Positions 47,414-58,643 of a DNA stretch of 64,000 nucleotides are shown here, piece after piece; position 1 is the first letter of the stretch, and each line of letters starts with the position of its first letter. Location: assembly GCA_963995505.1 (NCBI GenBank), contig OZ023180.1:8219263-8283262 (forward strand). Reading direction: 5' to 3'. The notes below the pieces were generated by a model that ran no database searches, had not been told where the DNA came from, and worked only from the letters and a program-made list of their open reading frames with translations. Source of the stretch: Hypericum androsaemum (taxonomy: Eukaryota; Streptophyta; Magnoliopsida; Malpighiales; Hypericaceae). Position numbers and translations under genes: made by a program.

Positions 47414-47998
47414 GTTTGCTGCAAGAAAAATTGGTTAGTAAAAAACAATATGGCCTCACAAGCTCACTCCCTTACGTGTATACTCTCAATGTATGGTGCA
47501 CTCAAGTTCACTCGTGTTTGCACTCAAATATTTGGCTTTTCTCTCTAAGGTACTCGCACACTCTTGCCTTTTTCCTCTCGTGATACTTGTATGTTCTTAC
47601 TAAGGCTAGAACGGCCTTGCTTGAGCTTCACGCTTTAACAAACAGAATGTTAAAGTTCCTCTTTGGTCTTTCTTTTAGTATTGCTCGTCCCCTTTCTTGA
47701 TCAGCCGTTGCGCCTCCTTAGTTTGCTAGCTTCCCTCGGATTTGCTTCCTCTTTAGCTTGAGATTTAGCTTGCTTCCTCTTTAGCTTGCGGTTTCCTTTT
47801 TCTTTTTCTTTTCTTTCCTTTTTTTTTTCTTTCTTTTCTTGCTTCACTCGTTTGTTTTCCTCTCTTTTCTCTCAAACAGCGAGGAGAGAAAACGAACCAA
47901 CAAGAACAAAAAAAAATAACAAGCAACAAAACGAACCAATAAGAACAAAAATAACAAGGATAATGAACTAAAGTAACAAGCTAAGCTCTGATACCAAC
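47414..47998 (-). other. D2 leader and primer site
   Basis: About 570 bp; primer site complement of 47985-47996. It lacks the full 35-bp repeat expansion of the D1 leader, and its purine-rich block (complement of about 47790-47840) is shorter. The acceptor-like CTAAC...TTTCTTGCAG precedes the gag ATG as in D1. Confidence 0.7.
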
Positions 47999-48804
47999 TG
48001 ATATGAACCTCCGCGGAAAAGATTCACAACTCGGACCGTTTGTTACTTTAGAATGGAACAGATCACAACTCACAAGAACTCACACGAACTAAGGCACGAA
48101 ATTGAACCTTAACCCGCTGCAAGAGCTTCTGAACCTTGACCTAAGGTCGCATCACGCCACGAGCGGGGATGGATGATTCGCTTGATAAGTGAAAGATAAA
48201 TTCTAGCCAAGACGACACACCAGCCTAAGCAAGAACAAACGAGTATCAAAACTCTCAATCAGCCAATGCTAAGTATTTTTTCCGAATTGTTGTGTTCTTT
48301 ATTGAAGGGGGACGCCTCTTTATATAGGCTCCCCATGTCTTACAACTTTCCTAAACGAAACTAACTCCAAATAAGGAGTTTAAGGCTGGCCAAAATTCTT
48401 TCCTATTCTAAAGAGATTCTGGCTGAACTTATTCAACTAAATAAGGAATAATATAAGCAAATAATATCTAATAGAATAGCTACTAGGTGCACGTCCAAAA
48501 CAAATAGATGCACGGACTAAATAGGCTGATTCCTCTTGATTCTCCATGAGCGCATGCATCTAGAAGCTTACGTGCATGTCAAGCCTCCCATTCAGCTTCC
48601 AAAACGTGCATGGGCCTCCCTTGGGCTTCTTGGACGTCCTTGGTCCTCCACGCACTTGATTGAGCCCAAACTTCTTCCATTAATCCATTGAAGTCAGATT
48701 GCAACTTCCTAGCTCGTGCTCTTGTCATTGGCCCAATCGGAACTTGAACTTGCTTCGAGTCTACAAGCTTGATAGTAGGTGCGTCCTTAGGCTTGCTCAC
48801 ATCA
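47999..48804 (-). mobile_element. 5' LTR of D2
   Basis: 806 bp, pairs with 42047-42851. The outer flank AATTT (48805-48809) rejoins the pararetrovirus frame. Confidence 0.92.
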
Positions 48805-48809
48805 AATTT

Positions 48810-51800
48810 AGAATATCAGATAAAGAGAAACTCAGTATAAATACTTTAAACGAGGTAGGAGAATCATCTGTACCAGCAGAAATTAGTAAACTATCCTTTA
48901 AAAAGGTAACCAACACGCCCCAAACTAAGAATTATTATCCGAGACCCTCACCTGTAGACCTTCAATATGAAGAAGAAGCCTTCACTATGGTCGACTTCTC
49001 CGGTGATTGGATTTGTGAATGGTCCATAGATGGACTTTCTGAGTACCGAATAAAGGATGTATTAAAATACATGATGATGTTTGCCTCGACATCCCGTCTT
49101 AAAGGAAATGGTGACAAAGGTATTGCTGAAGCTATTGTTTGTGGTTTCACCGGGCAACTGCATGGTTGGTGGGATTTTTATCTCATCGAGGAAGCAAAAA
49201 ATGGCATCCTGAATGCCACAAAAATTGAAACCACCTTCATTAAAGAAGAAGGAACAAATAACATACTTGAGCATACTGCTCTCGTTTCTGATGCGGTTAA
49301 CACCCTCGTCTATACAATAGCTACTCATTTTATTGGAGCTGCGAGTCTCATGCAAGACCGTACTCAAGAACAGCTAATGAATCTTAAGTGCCCATCTCTA
49401 TCTCATTTTAGATGGTATAAAGATGTTTTCTTCTCCAAGGTCTTAACAAGATCAGACTGTAATGAAGATTTTTGGTAAGAAAAATTTATCTCCGGCTTAC
49501 CAGCCATGTTTGCCGAGCAGGTAAGAACTCGTCTTAGAGATAATAATGGTAGAATATCCTATTCTAGGCTTACCTATGGAGATTTAGCCACTGTCATCAC
49601 AGCTGAGGGTATAGCCTTATGTAACGATATAAAAATAAAAAAGCTTCTAGAAAGAAACAAGCTCAATAACAAGCAAGTCCTAGGAGATTTCTGTGAACAA
49701 ATTGGTTATCCACCACTTTGGAAGACAGGTTCCACCACAGGCAAAAGAAAAGATAAGAGATTTAAAAAATCCAAATTTAAAAGTTTAAAAACAGATTATA
49801 CATCTACCAAGAAATGGTCTAAACGGCCCAAAAATAATTTTAAGAACTACAAAAACACCTCAGAATCCTTTATTAGAAAAGCCTCGGTCTGCTATAAGTG
49901 TGGAAAACTTGGGCATTTCCAAAAGGACTGCCGAGTTAAAAAGAAAATTAATGCTCTACAATTGGATGAAGGCCTTAAAAGGTCCCTCTGCCAACTCCTT
50001 TTAAATGAGGATCATGGAGATGATTTAGTTGTCAATCTTGAGCACGATGACGAAGAGACGACAGAAAATAGCTCGACTTCATCTTCTTCCTCTGATTCTG
50101 AAGGTTGCGGTAGTAGCTGCGATTGTGATAATTGCCTATCTCATAACCTATTAGGATTAAGCGTTAACACGCTCACCGCCGAGCAAGACTATTTCTTGGA
50201 AATCTTGGATAAATTACCAGATAATGAGTTCAAAAAACAACTCATAAGGGAACAAATAAACAAGAAGGCTACCCAAGTTGCCTCAACCTCCTCACAAAAA
50301 AGGAGCAAAAGGGCCTCATCAACTCCAAAATTGGCTAAAAAGGTTGAAGAACACACTACCAGGTATTCTCTTCAGAATGTCTTAAATAGAATTCAATCTG
50401 AAGCCTCACAAGAACAACCAAGCCTCCCTCAATTAAAGACAGCGATTAATAATCTCAAACAAGAAATAGCTCAAGTAAAACTTGATCTTCATTTAGTAAA
50501 AACTACCATTCATAACTCACATCTTTGGGAACAGAGTGATACCTCTTGTGAAGAAGAAGAAGAGGAAGAAGTGGTACACACTCCTCCGCCCTTAGATGAG
50601 AATATACGAAAAGAAGATATTGCTAGCTTAACATGGTTAAATGCCAATGATAGGATCGTTAATCAGAAATGGTACGTTAAGGTTACCATTATTGTGGACA
50701 AGTCTTACACTCTACAAGTTGCTGCCCTTGTTGATTCAGGAGCAGACTTAAATTGCATCAATGAAGGGTTAGTACCCTCTCGATATTTTCAAAAAACAGC
50801 CCAGTCTTTATCATCGGCCAGTAATCAAAATTTGGAGATCAAATACAAATTATCCTCTGCAGAGATATGTAATCAAGGTATTTGCTTCTCTCTTCCCTTC
50901 ATTATGGTTAAGGACTTATCTGCTGAGGTTATTTTAGGAACTCCATTCCTACACCTCCTCTATCCCTTAAAAATTGATGCTAGTGGAATTAAAACAGAAT
51001 TTAAATGGCATGATCTGCTCTTTCCCTTTTTAGAAATGCCAAAAAATCATTCCATTAACTGCTTAAAAGCAAAAGAAAGTCTATTACAGTCTTTAAAAGA
51101 AGGATACTCAAGCTTTAAACTTCATGAAAGACTTAAAGAGCCTAAGATAAAACAAAAAATATCTCTTATTAATGAAGAGATAAAAAGAATGATTTGTGCA
51201 GAAGTACCTACTGCCTTTTGGAATCGAAAACAGCATATGGTGGAATTACCATATGAACCTGACTTTGTTGAGAAAAATATACCCACAAAGGCAAGACCAA
51301 TTGCAATGGGTCCAAGATATTTGGAACTTTGTGAAAAGGAGATTAAAGACCTCCTAGCAAAGGGTCTCATTCGGCCCAGTCAAAGCCCATGGAGCTGTTC
51401 TGCATTTTATGTTGAAAATGAAGCTGAATTAGAAAGAGGAGCTCCGAAATTGGTTATAAACTATAAGCCTTTAAACAAGGCATTGCGATGGATTAGACAT
51501 CCAATACCTAATAAAAGAGATCTCCTAAATAGGCTTTATCAAGCTCAAATCTTCTCTAAATTTGATATGAAATCCGGATTTTGGCAAATTCAGCTTAAAG
51601 AAGAGGATCGGTATAAAACTGCCTTCACAGTTCCATTTGGCCACTATGAATGGAATGTGATGCCGTTCGGACTCAAAACGGCCCCTTCATTATTTCAAAA
51701 AATAATGAAATCTACAATCCTTATTCAGGGTTTCTCATTGTCTATATAGAGGATGTTTTAGTCTATTCCAATAACTTGGATCAGCACATCAAACACCTTG

Positions 51801-51876
51801 GAATATTCATCAAAGTTACTCAGAAGGCAGGCTTGGCTGTCTCTGAAAAAAAGGTTAAAACCTTCGAAACAAAAGT
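48810..51876 (+). pseudogene. Endogenous pararetrovirus, plus copy: coat, protease, RT
   Basis: Caulimovirid polyprotein. Coat-protein-like domain from RISDKEKLS with a TAA at 49476-49478 (after NEDFW); zinc knuckle CYKCGKLGHFQKDC (about 49890-49930); aspartic protease VDSGADLNCI (about 50731-50760); RT with ARPIAMGPRYLE, SKFDMKSGFWQI, NVMPFGLKTAPSLFQKIM. About 4 bp are missing near 51705, shifting the frame. The active site then reads YIEDVLVYS, an Asp-to-Glu change from the YIDD of the other copy. Homology ends at about 51876, fused to intergenic sequence of the second copy. Gene order fits Caulimoviridae, probably florendovirus-like; the genus is inference. Non-functional. Confidence 0.85.
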
Positions 51877-52418
51877 ATTAAAATTAAAGGGATTGTGGAC
51901 AAGTCTACTTGGATCGATCATTCAAAATTAAAGGCGGGAAACGAAAGGCATAAGGATTAAAAATACATATTATTACAAGCTGAGAAGAAATCTTACATAG
52001 AGAGAGAGAGTACAACAGCAACTCCTGGCTACGGGGTTGCGATGCCCCTTATTCGCAAACAAAGAAGGAAATATTACAAGTGGGGAGAGTTCTCTTTCTA
52101 AAGCTCTGGATGGCTCTGGCTAAGTGATGCCCCCCACAACTACGAAAGATCTATTTATAGCCTAACAAAAGTAACTACGTGGCCAAAGAGATAAGATAGA
52201 ATATTATCTTTACAGAGGTGGCCGAAAGCAAACAGTAAAAGGTACAATAATTAAAAGAAAGTTGATGCCGGGTACGCCATAGGCCCCATCGTCACATGCA
52301 ACGAATCTTCAATTATCAACAGGCAACAAGGTAAGCTCATTAAGCTTTTACTGTAGACAATATGACAGCTCATTAAGCTTTTATTGTAAACAATAGGGCT
52401 ATTTTACAAAACCTTTAA
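51877..52418 (-). promoter_or_regulatory. Pararetrovirus intergenic region with TATA box and repeat
   Basis: Non-coding, downstream of the second viral ORF on the minus strand. It contains GCTATAAATAGATC (complement of about 52146-52159), a good plant TATA box for a pregenomic promoter, and an imperfect direct repeat of about 32 bp with core AGCTCATTAAGCTTTTA.TGTA at about 52335-52400. I found no primer-binding site here. The left edge joins the RT of the plus copy. Confidence 0.55.
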
Positions 52419-52867
52419 TCAGTCTCGTCCTTGGTAGAATTCTTCATCAAGAGGGTCATCATCATCTTCAGGATCTTGTGAATCCTGAAAAACTGCCTTG
52501 TCCATTTCTTGATTAATTTCATTGAGAGCGGCAAGAAGAGATTTTTGGGCAAGATCCTTTGAAGAATTACCAACTAGATCTTTAAATAGTTCCTTAAGAT
52601 CATCTTTAGCATGATTTCCCTTCTGCGTCTTTGAAGGGCTTGCAAGGTTCTTAACCTCTTTAGGGACAAAATCAAACTTCTCCCACCAATGAATAAAAAT
52701 TCTTCTGACGAGGGTGAGAGAGTTAAAACTATAACCTTGGTTATTAGTTTCCTCATTTTGAAGATGATAATCCCATTTGGCAATCCATGGGATTTGATTT
52801 TCTAAAATGAAATTAATCAACGAGTCCAAATTTTCAAGCTGGTGATTAACCGCTTTAAATTCATCAA
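52419..52867 (-). pseudogene. Pararetrovirus second ORF, C-terminal part (minus copy)
   Basis: About 149 codons, open from the LTR A junction: DEFKAVNHQLENLDSLINF, PWIAKWDYHLQNEE, RRIFIHWWEKFDFVP, then an acidic end DPEDDDDPLDEEFYQGRD. It continues the ORF whose N-terminal part lies in opposite orientation at 55493-56182, the break in both being at TTGAT. Role unknown; florendovirus-type genomes have a second ORF of unknown function after RNase H. Confidence 0.65.
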
Positions 52868-53579
52868 TGATGTGAACACGTCCACTATGGAGCTACAAGA
52901 CCCACAACCAGTTCGAGTTCCAGTTGGACCAATCACAAGAGCAAGAGCAAAGACGCTTCAAGCTGAGCTCAACGGATTAATTCAAGGGATTTGGACTACA
53001 ACCAGTTCGTGTAAGCCCGTGGACGTCCATGCAAAGCCCAAGCACGTGATTGGAGTTGTTTTGGAAGCCTAAAGGAGTAGAACCAAGATTCCTACTTTTT
53101 AGGAATAAGAGTTATCCAATAGTGGATAATGTTGGATAATGATTGTGTTTTTCAATTCTTAGGATAAACATTCGTTTTTAGAACTAGTTTAAGTAGTATG
53201 ATAAGTTTGGAGCTCTTCAGAACTTATCTTGTTGACTTTGGAGTCTATCCAGGTCAGTTTTAACCTCTATATAAGGAGGGCCACGAATTCAATAAAGGCA
53301 TCACTTTTTGGCATAAGAAAATTCGTGAGATTTGATACTCTGGTTGTCCTTGTGGGCTGGATTGCTTAGCTAGGGCATTTGTACTTATCAAACGGAATTT
53401 CCATCTCCGTTTGTGGCGTATTCGATTCAAGATCAAGGTTCGTGTTCTCACCATTGCTACGGGTCAAAGTTAACCAACACTAAGGTTCGGTGCAAGGCGC
53501 AAAGCGACGGGTCAAGATCAACCATCATCCTAGAGTAGACGGTCCGAGTTGGTGCGAGTTCCTGACGGGATTCATATCA
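52868..53579 (+). mobile_element. 5' LTR of mini-element A
   Basis: 712 bp, TGATGTGAACACG...TTCATATCA. Open tail frame [20 protein letters not shown] to HVIGVVLEA, stop at 53070-53072. CTCTATATAAGGAGG at about 53264 as probable TATA. Confidence 0.88.
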
Positions 53580-53700
53580 TTTGGTATCACGTGCAGCCAC
53601 GACGTTCAAAGAGTTCATCTTGCACCAGCATGGTTGTGAGTTGGCAAAAGCATGACGGATGCAAGGATTTGAGGGCAAATCCTTTTCAAGAGGGGGGGAA

Positions 53701-54412
53701 TGATGTGAACACGTCCACTATGGAGCTACAAGACCCACAACCAGTTCGAGTTCCACTTGGACCAATCACAAGAGCAAGAGCAAAGACGCTTCAAGCTGAG
53801 CTCAACGGATTAATTCAAGGGATTTGGACTACAACCAGTTCGTGTAAGCCCGTGGACGTCCATGCAAAGCCCATGCACGTGATTGGAGTTGTTTTGGAAG
53901 CCTAAAGGAGTAGAACCAAGATTCCTACTTTTTAGGAATAAGAGTTATCCAATAGTGGATAATGTTGGATAATGATTGTGTTTTTCAATTCTTAGGATAA
54001 ACATTCGTTTTTAGAACTAGTTTAAGTAGTATGATAAGTTTGGAGCTCTTCAGAACTTATCTTGTTGACTTTGGAGTCTATCCAGGTCAGTTTTAACCTC
54101 TATATAAGGAGGGCCACGAATTCAATAAAGGCATCACTTTTTGGCATAAGAAAATTCGTGAGATTTGATACTCTGGTTGTCCTTGTGGGCTGGATTGCTT
54201 AGCTAGGGCGTTTGTACTTATCAAACGGAATTTCCATCTCCGTTTGTGGCGTATTCGATTCAAGATCAAGGTTCGCGTTCTCACCATTGCTACGGGTCAA
54301 AGTTAACCAACACTAAGGTTCGGTGCAAGGCGCAAAGCGACGGGTCAAGATCAACCATCATCCTAGAGTAGACGGTCCGAGTTGGTGCGATTTCCTGACG
54401 GGATTCTTATCA
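53701..54412 (+). mobile_element. 3' LTR of mini-element A
   Basis: 712 bp, nearly identical to the 5' LTR, ending GGATTCTTATCA. The tail frame is open ([17 protein letters not shown] to HVIGVVLEA, stop 53903-53905) although the element has no pol. Confidence 0.88.
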
Positions 54413-55545
54413 AAGAAGTGGTACACACTCCTCCGCCCTTAGATGAGAATATACGAAAAGAAGATATTGCTAGCTTAACATGGTTAAATGCCATTGATAG
54501 GATCGTTAATCAGAAATGGTACGTTAAGGTTACCATTATTGTGGACAAGTCTTACACTCTAGAAGTTGCTGCCCTTGTTGATTCAGGAGCAGACTTAAAT
54601 TGCATCAATGAAGGGTTAGTACCCTCTCGATATTTTCAAAAAATAATGAATGAAATCTACAATCCTTATTCAGGGTTTCTCATTGTCTATATAGATGATG
54701 TTTTAGTCTATTCCAATAACTTGGATCAGCAAATAAAAAACCTTGGAATATTCATCAAAGTTACTCAGAAGGCAGGCTTGGCTGTCTCTGAAAAAAAGGT
54801 TAAAACCTTCGAAACAAAAGTCAGGTTCTTAGGATATTATATTAATCAAGGAACTATTGTTCCCATTGAAAGAGCTATTCAATTTGCGGATAAATTCCCA
54901 AATGAAATTCGTGATAAAACACAACTGCAAAGGTTTCTTGGTAGCCTAAACTATGTTTCGGATTTCTATCCCAATCTAGCTGCTGACTGCAAACCACTAT
55001 TTGATAGGCTTAGGAAAAACCCTGAACCTTGGGGTAGTGAAATGACTAAAGCTGTTATTCAGATAAAAGCTAAAGTCAGGGAACTCCCTTGCCTTTCTAT
55101 CTCTGATCCAGATGCTTTCAAAATCGTTAAAACCGATGCATCTGAATTAGGGTATGGCGGAGTCCTCAAATAAAAGGTCAATAACCAAACCACAGAGACC
55201 TTAGTAAGGTTTACCTCAGGAAATTGGAACCCTGCACAAAAAAACTATTCAACGGTTAAAAAAGAAATGCTAGCAATTGTTTTGTGTATTACTAAATTTG
55301 AATCTGATTTAATTAATCAGCATTTTCTACTAAGAGTTGATTGCAAGGCTGCTAAAGACATTCTTAATAAGGACGTAAAAAATATGGCCTCTAAACAAAT
55401 TTTTGCTCGATGGCAAGCTATATTATCTTGTTTTGATTTTACCATCGAACATATTAAAGGCCAAGATAATTCTTTACCTGATTTTCTAACTCATGAATTT
55501 TTACAGGGACAAGATTCCGGCTCGCTCACCATCTCCCAACCCTAA
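54413..55545 (+). pseudogene. Pararetrovirus protease / truncated RT / RNase H (inverted middle)
   Basis: Middle of the second viral copy, opposite in orientation to its two ends. Protease VDSGADLNCINEG runs to SRYFQK, then jumps directly to the late RT (IMNEIYNPYSGFLIVYIDDVLVYS), losing about 290 residues. The join lies in a TTTTCAAAAAA-like stretch present at both original positions, suggesting microhomology-mediated deletion. It continues through FLGYYINQG and KTDASELGYGGVL, a TAA at 55171-55173, then the rest of RNase H (RVDCKAAKDIL, IEHIKGQDNSLPDFL). It cannot encode a working polymerase. Confidence 0.82.
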
Positions 55546-56182
55546 AAGACGGGTTGATCGTGTCACCGGATCAACTTCTAAAGGAAAAGCACCAGCAGGA
55601 GTAAGCACCCAGGATAATTTCCTCTCCAAAGAAGCATATAAACAGGCAAGCATTGAGCACAGCTCATCAAGGGATTGTTTCCCATTTATACACAATTACA
55701 CCGAATGGCTGCTTCCAGTCGAGTCTGCTCAAAAACAGCTAACAGCTGATCAAGTGGCTAATGCCATTCTGATAGATCATTTTGACCCCACTCATGGTCC
55801 CAAGACCCAACCTTATTTTCAGCAGATTCTCTTAGAAACTCAATCTGTTGAGATTAGGTCTACTACAAGATCTCGAGGAGAAATTGCCTATTCCACTATT
55901 GTCCTACATCATATCCTTTCCCCAGAAGAGTGGAAGTCAGATCTTCGTGCCCCTCGAAGGCTTAAATGCTCTTTGGTACCCTTGCGTAACTATAATTACT
56001 ATGATTATATTCACGCTTGGGATGGAGCATTAATCTATGAAAACTCTATAAGAAGGCACACATGGTTTATTCAACCAAGGCTCAAACTTAATGGCCCATT
56101 GCCCAAATGGTTTAAATACTGGTGGGTTAAATGGGGTATCTACGAAATAAATATGCCTTTATACATCACACCGTACCTTGAT
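55493..56182 (+). pseudogene. Pararetrovirus second ORF, N-terminal part
   Basis: 230 codons from ATG 55493 (MNFYRDKIPARSPSPNPKRR), overlapping the end of RNase H by about 50 bp in another frame. Basic/Ser-rich N-terminus, then FIHNYTEWLLPVESAQKQL, ILIDHFDPTHG, a Tyr/Trp-rich region (NYNYYDYIHAW, WFKYWWVKWG), ending ITPYLD where LTR B begins at TTGAT. The rest is at 52867-52419 on the other strand. No domain recognised. Position and overlap match the second ORF of florendovirus-like genomes. Confidence 0.7.
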
Positions 56183-56801
56183 TGATATGAATCTGATCAG
56201 CAAGAAGATTAATTTCGTTTTTGAGGTTTTTGAGTCTGTTTAGGAAGTTAATTATATGTTATTTTCGTTTTATAAGAATTATAGTCTATTTAGGAAGTCA
56301 ATAATGTGAGAATTTCGTTTCTTTAAGAGTTCAAGTCAGTTTAGGAAGGTGATTATGTGATAATCACGTTTTTAGCAATCATAAGAGTACTAGACTTGTT
56401 TTCCTTTTCAGTTTCCTATTTTTAAGTCATATTTATCTAGTTAGAAGTTATATTTAATTAGGAATCTCTTTGTAACAATCTGCCTATATATAAAGGCTTT
56501 ATCAATGAGAATGAGGAGAATAATTTGAGTACAAAAAACGTGGGCTTTGCTCTCTTGGTTCTTCGGAACTGTTCGAACACAGCGGAGGGATTCCGTTCGT
56601 TCACCTTCGACTTATCAAGCGGATCTACATCACCGTTTGTGGCATCTTCATCAAATCAAGGTTCTTGTTTCCCTACAGCAGCGGGTCGAGGTTGTTCATG
56701 CCGAGGTTCTTGCAAAGGTGCAAACAACGGGTCGAGATTTCCATCAATCTGAACGTAGATAGATCCGGCTTTCGCGTGGATCCGTAACAAGATTCACATC
56801 A
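56183..56801 (+). mobile_element. LTR of family B inside the pararetrovirus
   Basis: 619 bp, same family as 12212-12830. Flanks: TTGAT (56178-56182) on the left and TTCTT (56802-56806) on the right, which do not match. TTCTT is the complement of the AAGAA beside mini-A. It may be a solo LTR or the remnant of a rearranged element. Confidence 0.87.
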
Positions 56802-57449
56802 TTCTTCCTCTTCTTCTTCTTCACAAGAGGTATCACTCTGTTCCCAAAGATGTGAGTTATGAATGGTAGTTTTTACTAAATGAAGATCAAGTTTTACTTG
56901 AGCCATTTCTTGTTTGAGATTATTAATCTCTGTCTTTAATTGAGGGAGGCTTGGTTGTTCTTGTGAGGCTTCAGATTGAATTCTATTTAAGACATTCTGA
57001 AGAGAATACCTGGTAGTGTGTTCTTCAACCTTTTCAGCCAATTTTGGAGTTGATGAGGCCCTTTTGCTCCTTTTTTGTGAGGAGGTTGAGGCAACTTGGG
57101 TAGCCTTCTTGTTTATTTGTTCCCTTATGAGTTGTTTTTTGAACTCATTATCTGGTAATTTATCCAAGATTTCCAAGAAATAGTCTTGCTCGGCGGTGAG
57201 CGTGTTAACGTTTAATCGTAATAGGTTATGAGATAGGCAATTATCACAATCGCAGCTACTACCGCAACCTTCATAATCAGAGGAAGAAGACGAAGTCGAG
57301 CTATTTTCTGTCGTCTCTTCGTCATCGTGCTCAAGATTGACAACTAAATCATCTCCATGATCCTCATTTAAAAGGAGTTGGCAGAGGGACCTTTTAAGGC
57401 CTTCATCCAATTGTAGAGCATTAATTTTCTTTTTAATTCGGTAGTCCTT
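56802..57449 (-). pseudogene. Pararetrovirus acidic linker between zinc knuckle and protease
   Basis: Minus-strand continuation after a stop at 57450-57452: MDEGLKRSLCQLL, Ser/Asp/Cys-rich stretch (SSSSDYEGCGSSCDCDN), LTAEQDYFLEIL, basic RSKRASSTPKLAEK, coiled-coil-like NNLKQEMAQVKLDLHL and a final run of Glu, where LTR B interrupts at AAGAA. Equivalent to about 49960-50575 in the plus copy. Confidence 0.78.
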
Positions 57450-58643
57450 TTAGAAATGCCGAAGTTTTCCACACTTATAGCAGACTGGGGCTTTTCTATT
57501 AAAGGATTCTGAGGTGTTTTGGTAGTTCTTAAAATTCTTTTTGGGCCATTTCTTGGTAGATGTATAATTTGTTTTTAAACTTTTAAATTTAGATTTTTTA
57601 AATCTCTTATCTTTTCTTTTGCCTGTGGTGGAACCTGTCTTCCAAAGTGGTGGATAACCAATTTGCTCACAGAAATCTCCTAGGACTTGCTTGTTATTGA
57701 GCTTGTTTCTTTCTAGGAGCTTTTTTATTTTTATATCGTTACATAAGGCTATACCCTCAGCTGTGACGACAGCGGCTAAATCTCCATAGGTAAGCCTACA
57801 ATAGGATATTCTACCATTATTATCTCTAAGGCGAGTTCTTACCCGCTCGGCAAACATGGCTGGTAAGCTGGAGATAAATTTTTCTTTCCAAAAATCTTCA
57901 TTACAGTCTGATCTTGTTAAGACCTTGGAGAAGAAAACATCTTTATACCATCTAAAATGAGATAGAGATGGGCACTTAAGATTCATTAGCTGTTCTTGAG
58001 TGCGGTCTTGCATGAGAATCGCAGCTCCAATAAAATGAGTAGCTATTGTATAGACGAGGGTGTTAACCGCATCAGAAACGAGAGCTGTATGCTCAAGTAT
58101 GTTATTTGTTCCTTCTTCTTTAATGAAGGTGGTTTCGATTTTTGTGGCATTCAGGATGCCATTTTTTGCTTCCTCGGTGAGATAAAAGTCCCACCAACCA
58201 TGCAGTTGCCCGGTGAAACCACAAACAATAGCTTTAGCAATACCTTTGTCACCATTGCCTTTAAGACGGGATGCCGAGGCAAACATCATCATATATTTTA
58301 ATACATCCTTTATTCGGTACTCAGAAAGTCCATCTATAGACCATTCACAAATCTGATCACCGGAGAAGTCGACCATAGTGAAGGCTTCTTCTTCATATTG
58401 AAGGTCTACAGGTGAGGGTCTCGGATAATAATTCTTAGTTTGGGGCATGTTGGTTACCTTTTTAAAGCATAGTTTACTAATTTCTGCTAGTACAGATGAT
58501 TCTCCTACCTCGTTTAAAGTATTTATAGTGAGTTTCTCTTTATCTGATATTCTAAATTCCTCAAGTCTAAAAGCAAGTTCGTCAATAAATTCATCTCCTA
58601 ATTTATGACTTTCTTTTTTCAGGATAGGAGGTGGTTTAAACAT
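57450..58643 (-). pseudogene. Pararetrovirus coat-protein region, minus copy
   Basis: 397 codons from the Met complementary to 58641-58643 (MFKPPPILKKESHKLGDE). It keeps intact the stretch interrupted by D2 in the other copy (FRLEEFRISDKEK), so it shows the D2 empty site. Coat-like core (YRIKDVLKYMMMF, GFTGQLHGWWDFYL), DFWKEKFISS where the plus copy has a stop, basic region, then zinc knuckle CYKCGKLRHF ending in TAA. The last knuckle Cys is also lost (KDY beyond the stop). Non-functional as a polyprotein. Confidence 0.83.

Larger units (their letters stand above)
42047..48804 (-). mobile_element. Full-length CRM-like chromovirus D2
   Basis: 6758-bp minus-strand element of the same family as D1. 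LTRs 42047-42851 (805 bp) and 47999-48804 (806 bp) with about five differences, primer site complement of 47985-47996, polypurine tract next to 42852, and target duplication AATTT (42042-42046, 48805-48809). Inserted into the pararetrovirus frame between LEKF and RISDKEK. The gag-pol is uninterrupted. It is a separate insertion from D1: different flanks, many substitutions and a different C-terminal tail. Confidence 0.95.
52868..54412 (+). mobile_element. Miniature element A (two LTRs, 121-bp interior)
   Basis: 1545 bp: LTR 52868-53579, interior 53580-53700, LTR 53701-54412. The interior keeps a partial primer site (TGGTATCACG at 53582), a short remnant reading KHDGCKDLRANPFQEGG, and a polypurine tract AAGAGGGGGGGAA. 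No gag or pol. Flanks do not match: ATCAA (52863-52867) on the left, AAGAA (54413-54417) on the right. They match instead the flanks of LTR B at 56183-56801, evidence of an inversion. Confidence 0.88.

Noticed and set aside
13274..48804. D1 and D2 as one element duplicated by assembly
   Set aside because: Different target duplications (GTGCA, AATTT), many substitutions, different leader repeats and different tails.
52868..56801. Ordinary homologous recombination between two copies of one element as cause of the viral inversion
   Set aside because: Mini-A and LTR B share only about 11 bp at their ends, so the flank swap needs another mechanism or intermediate elements now lost.
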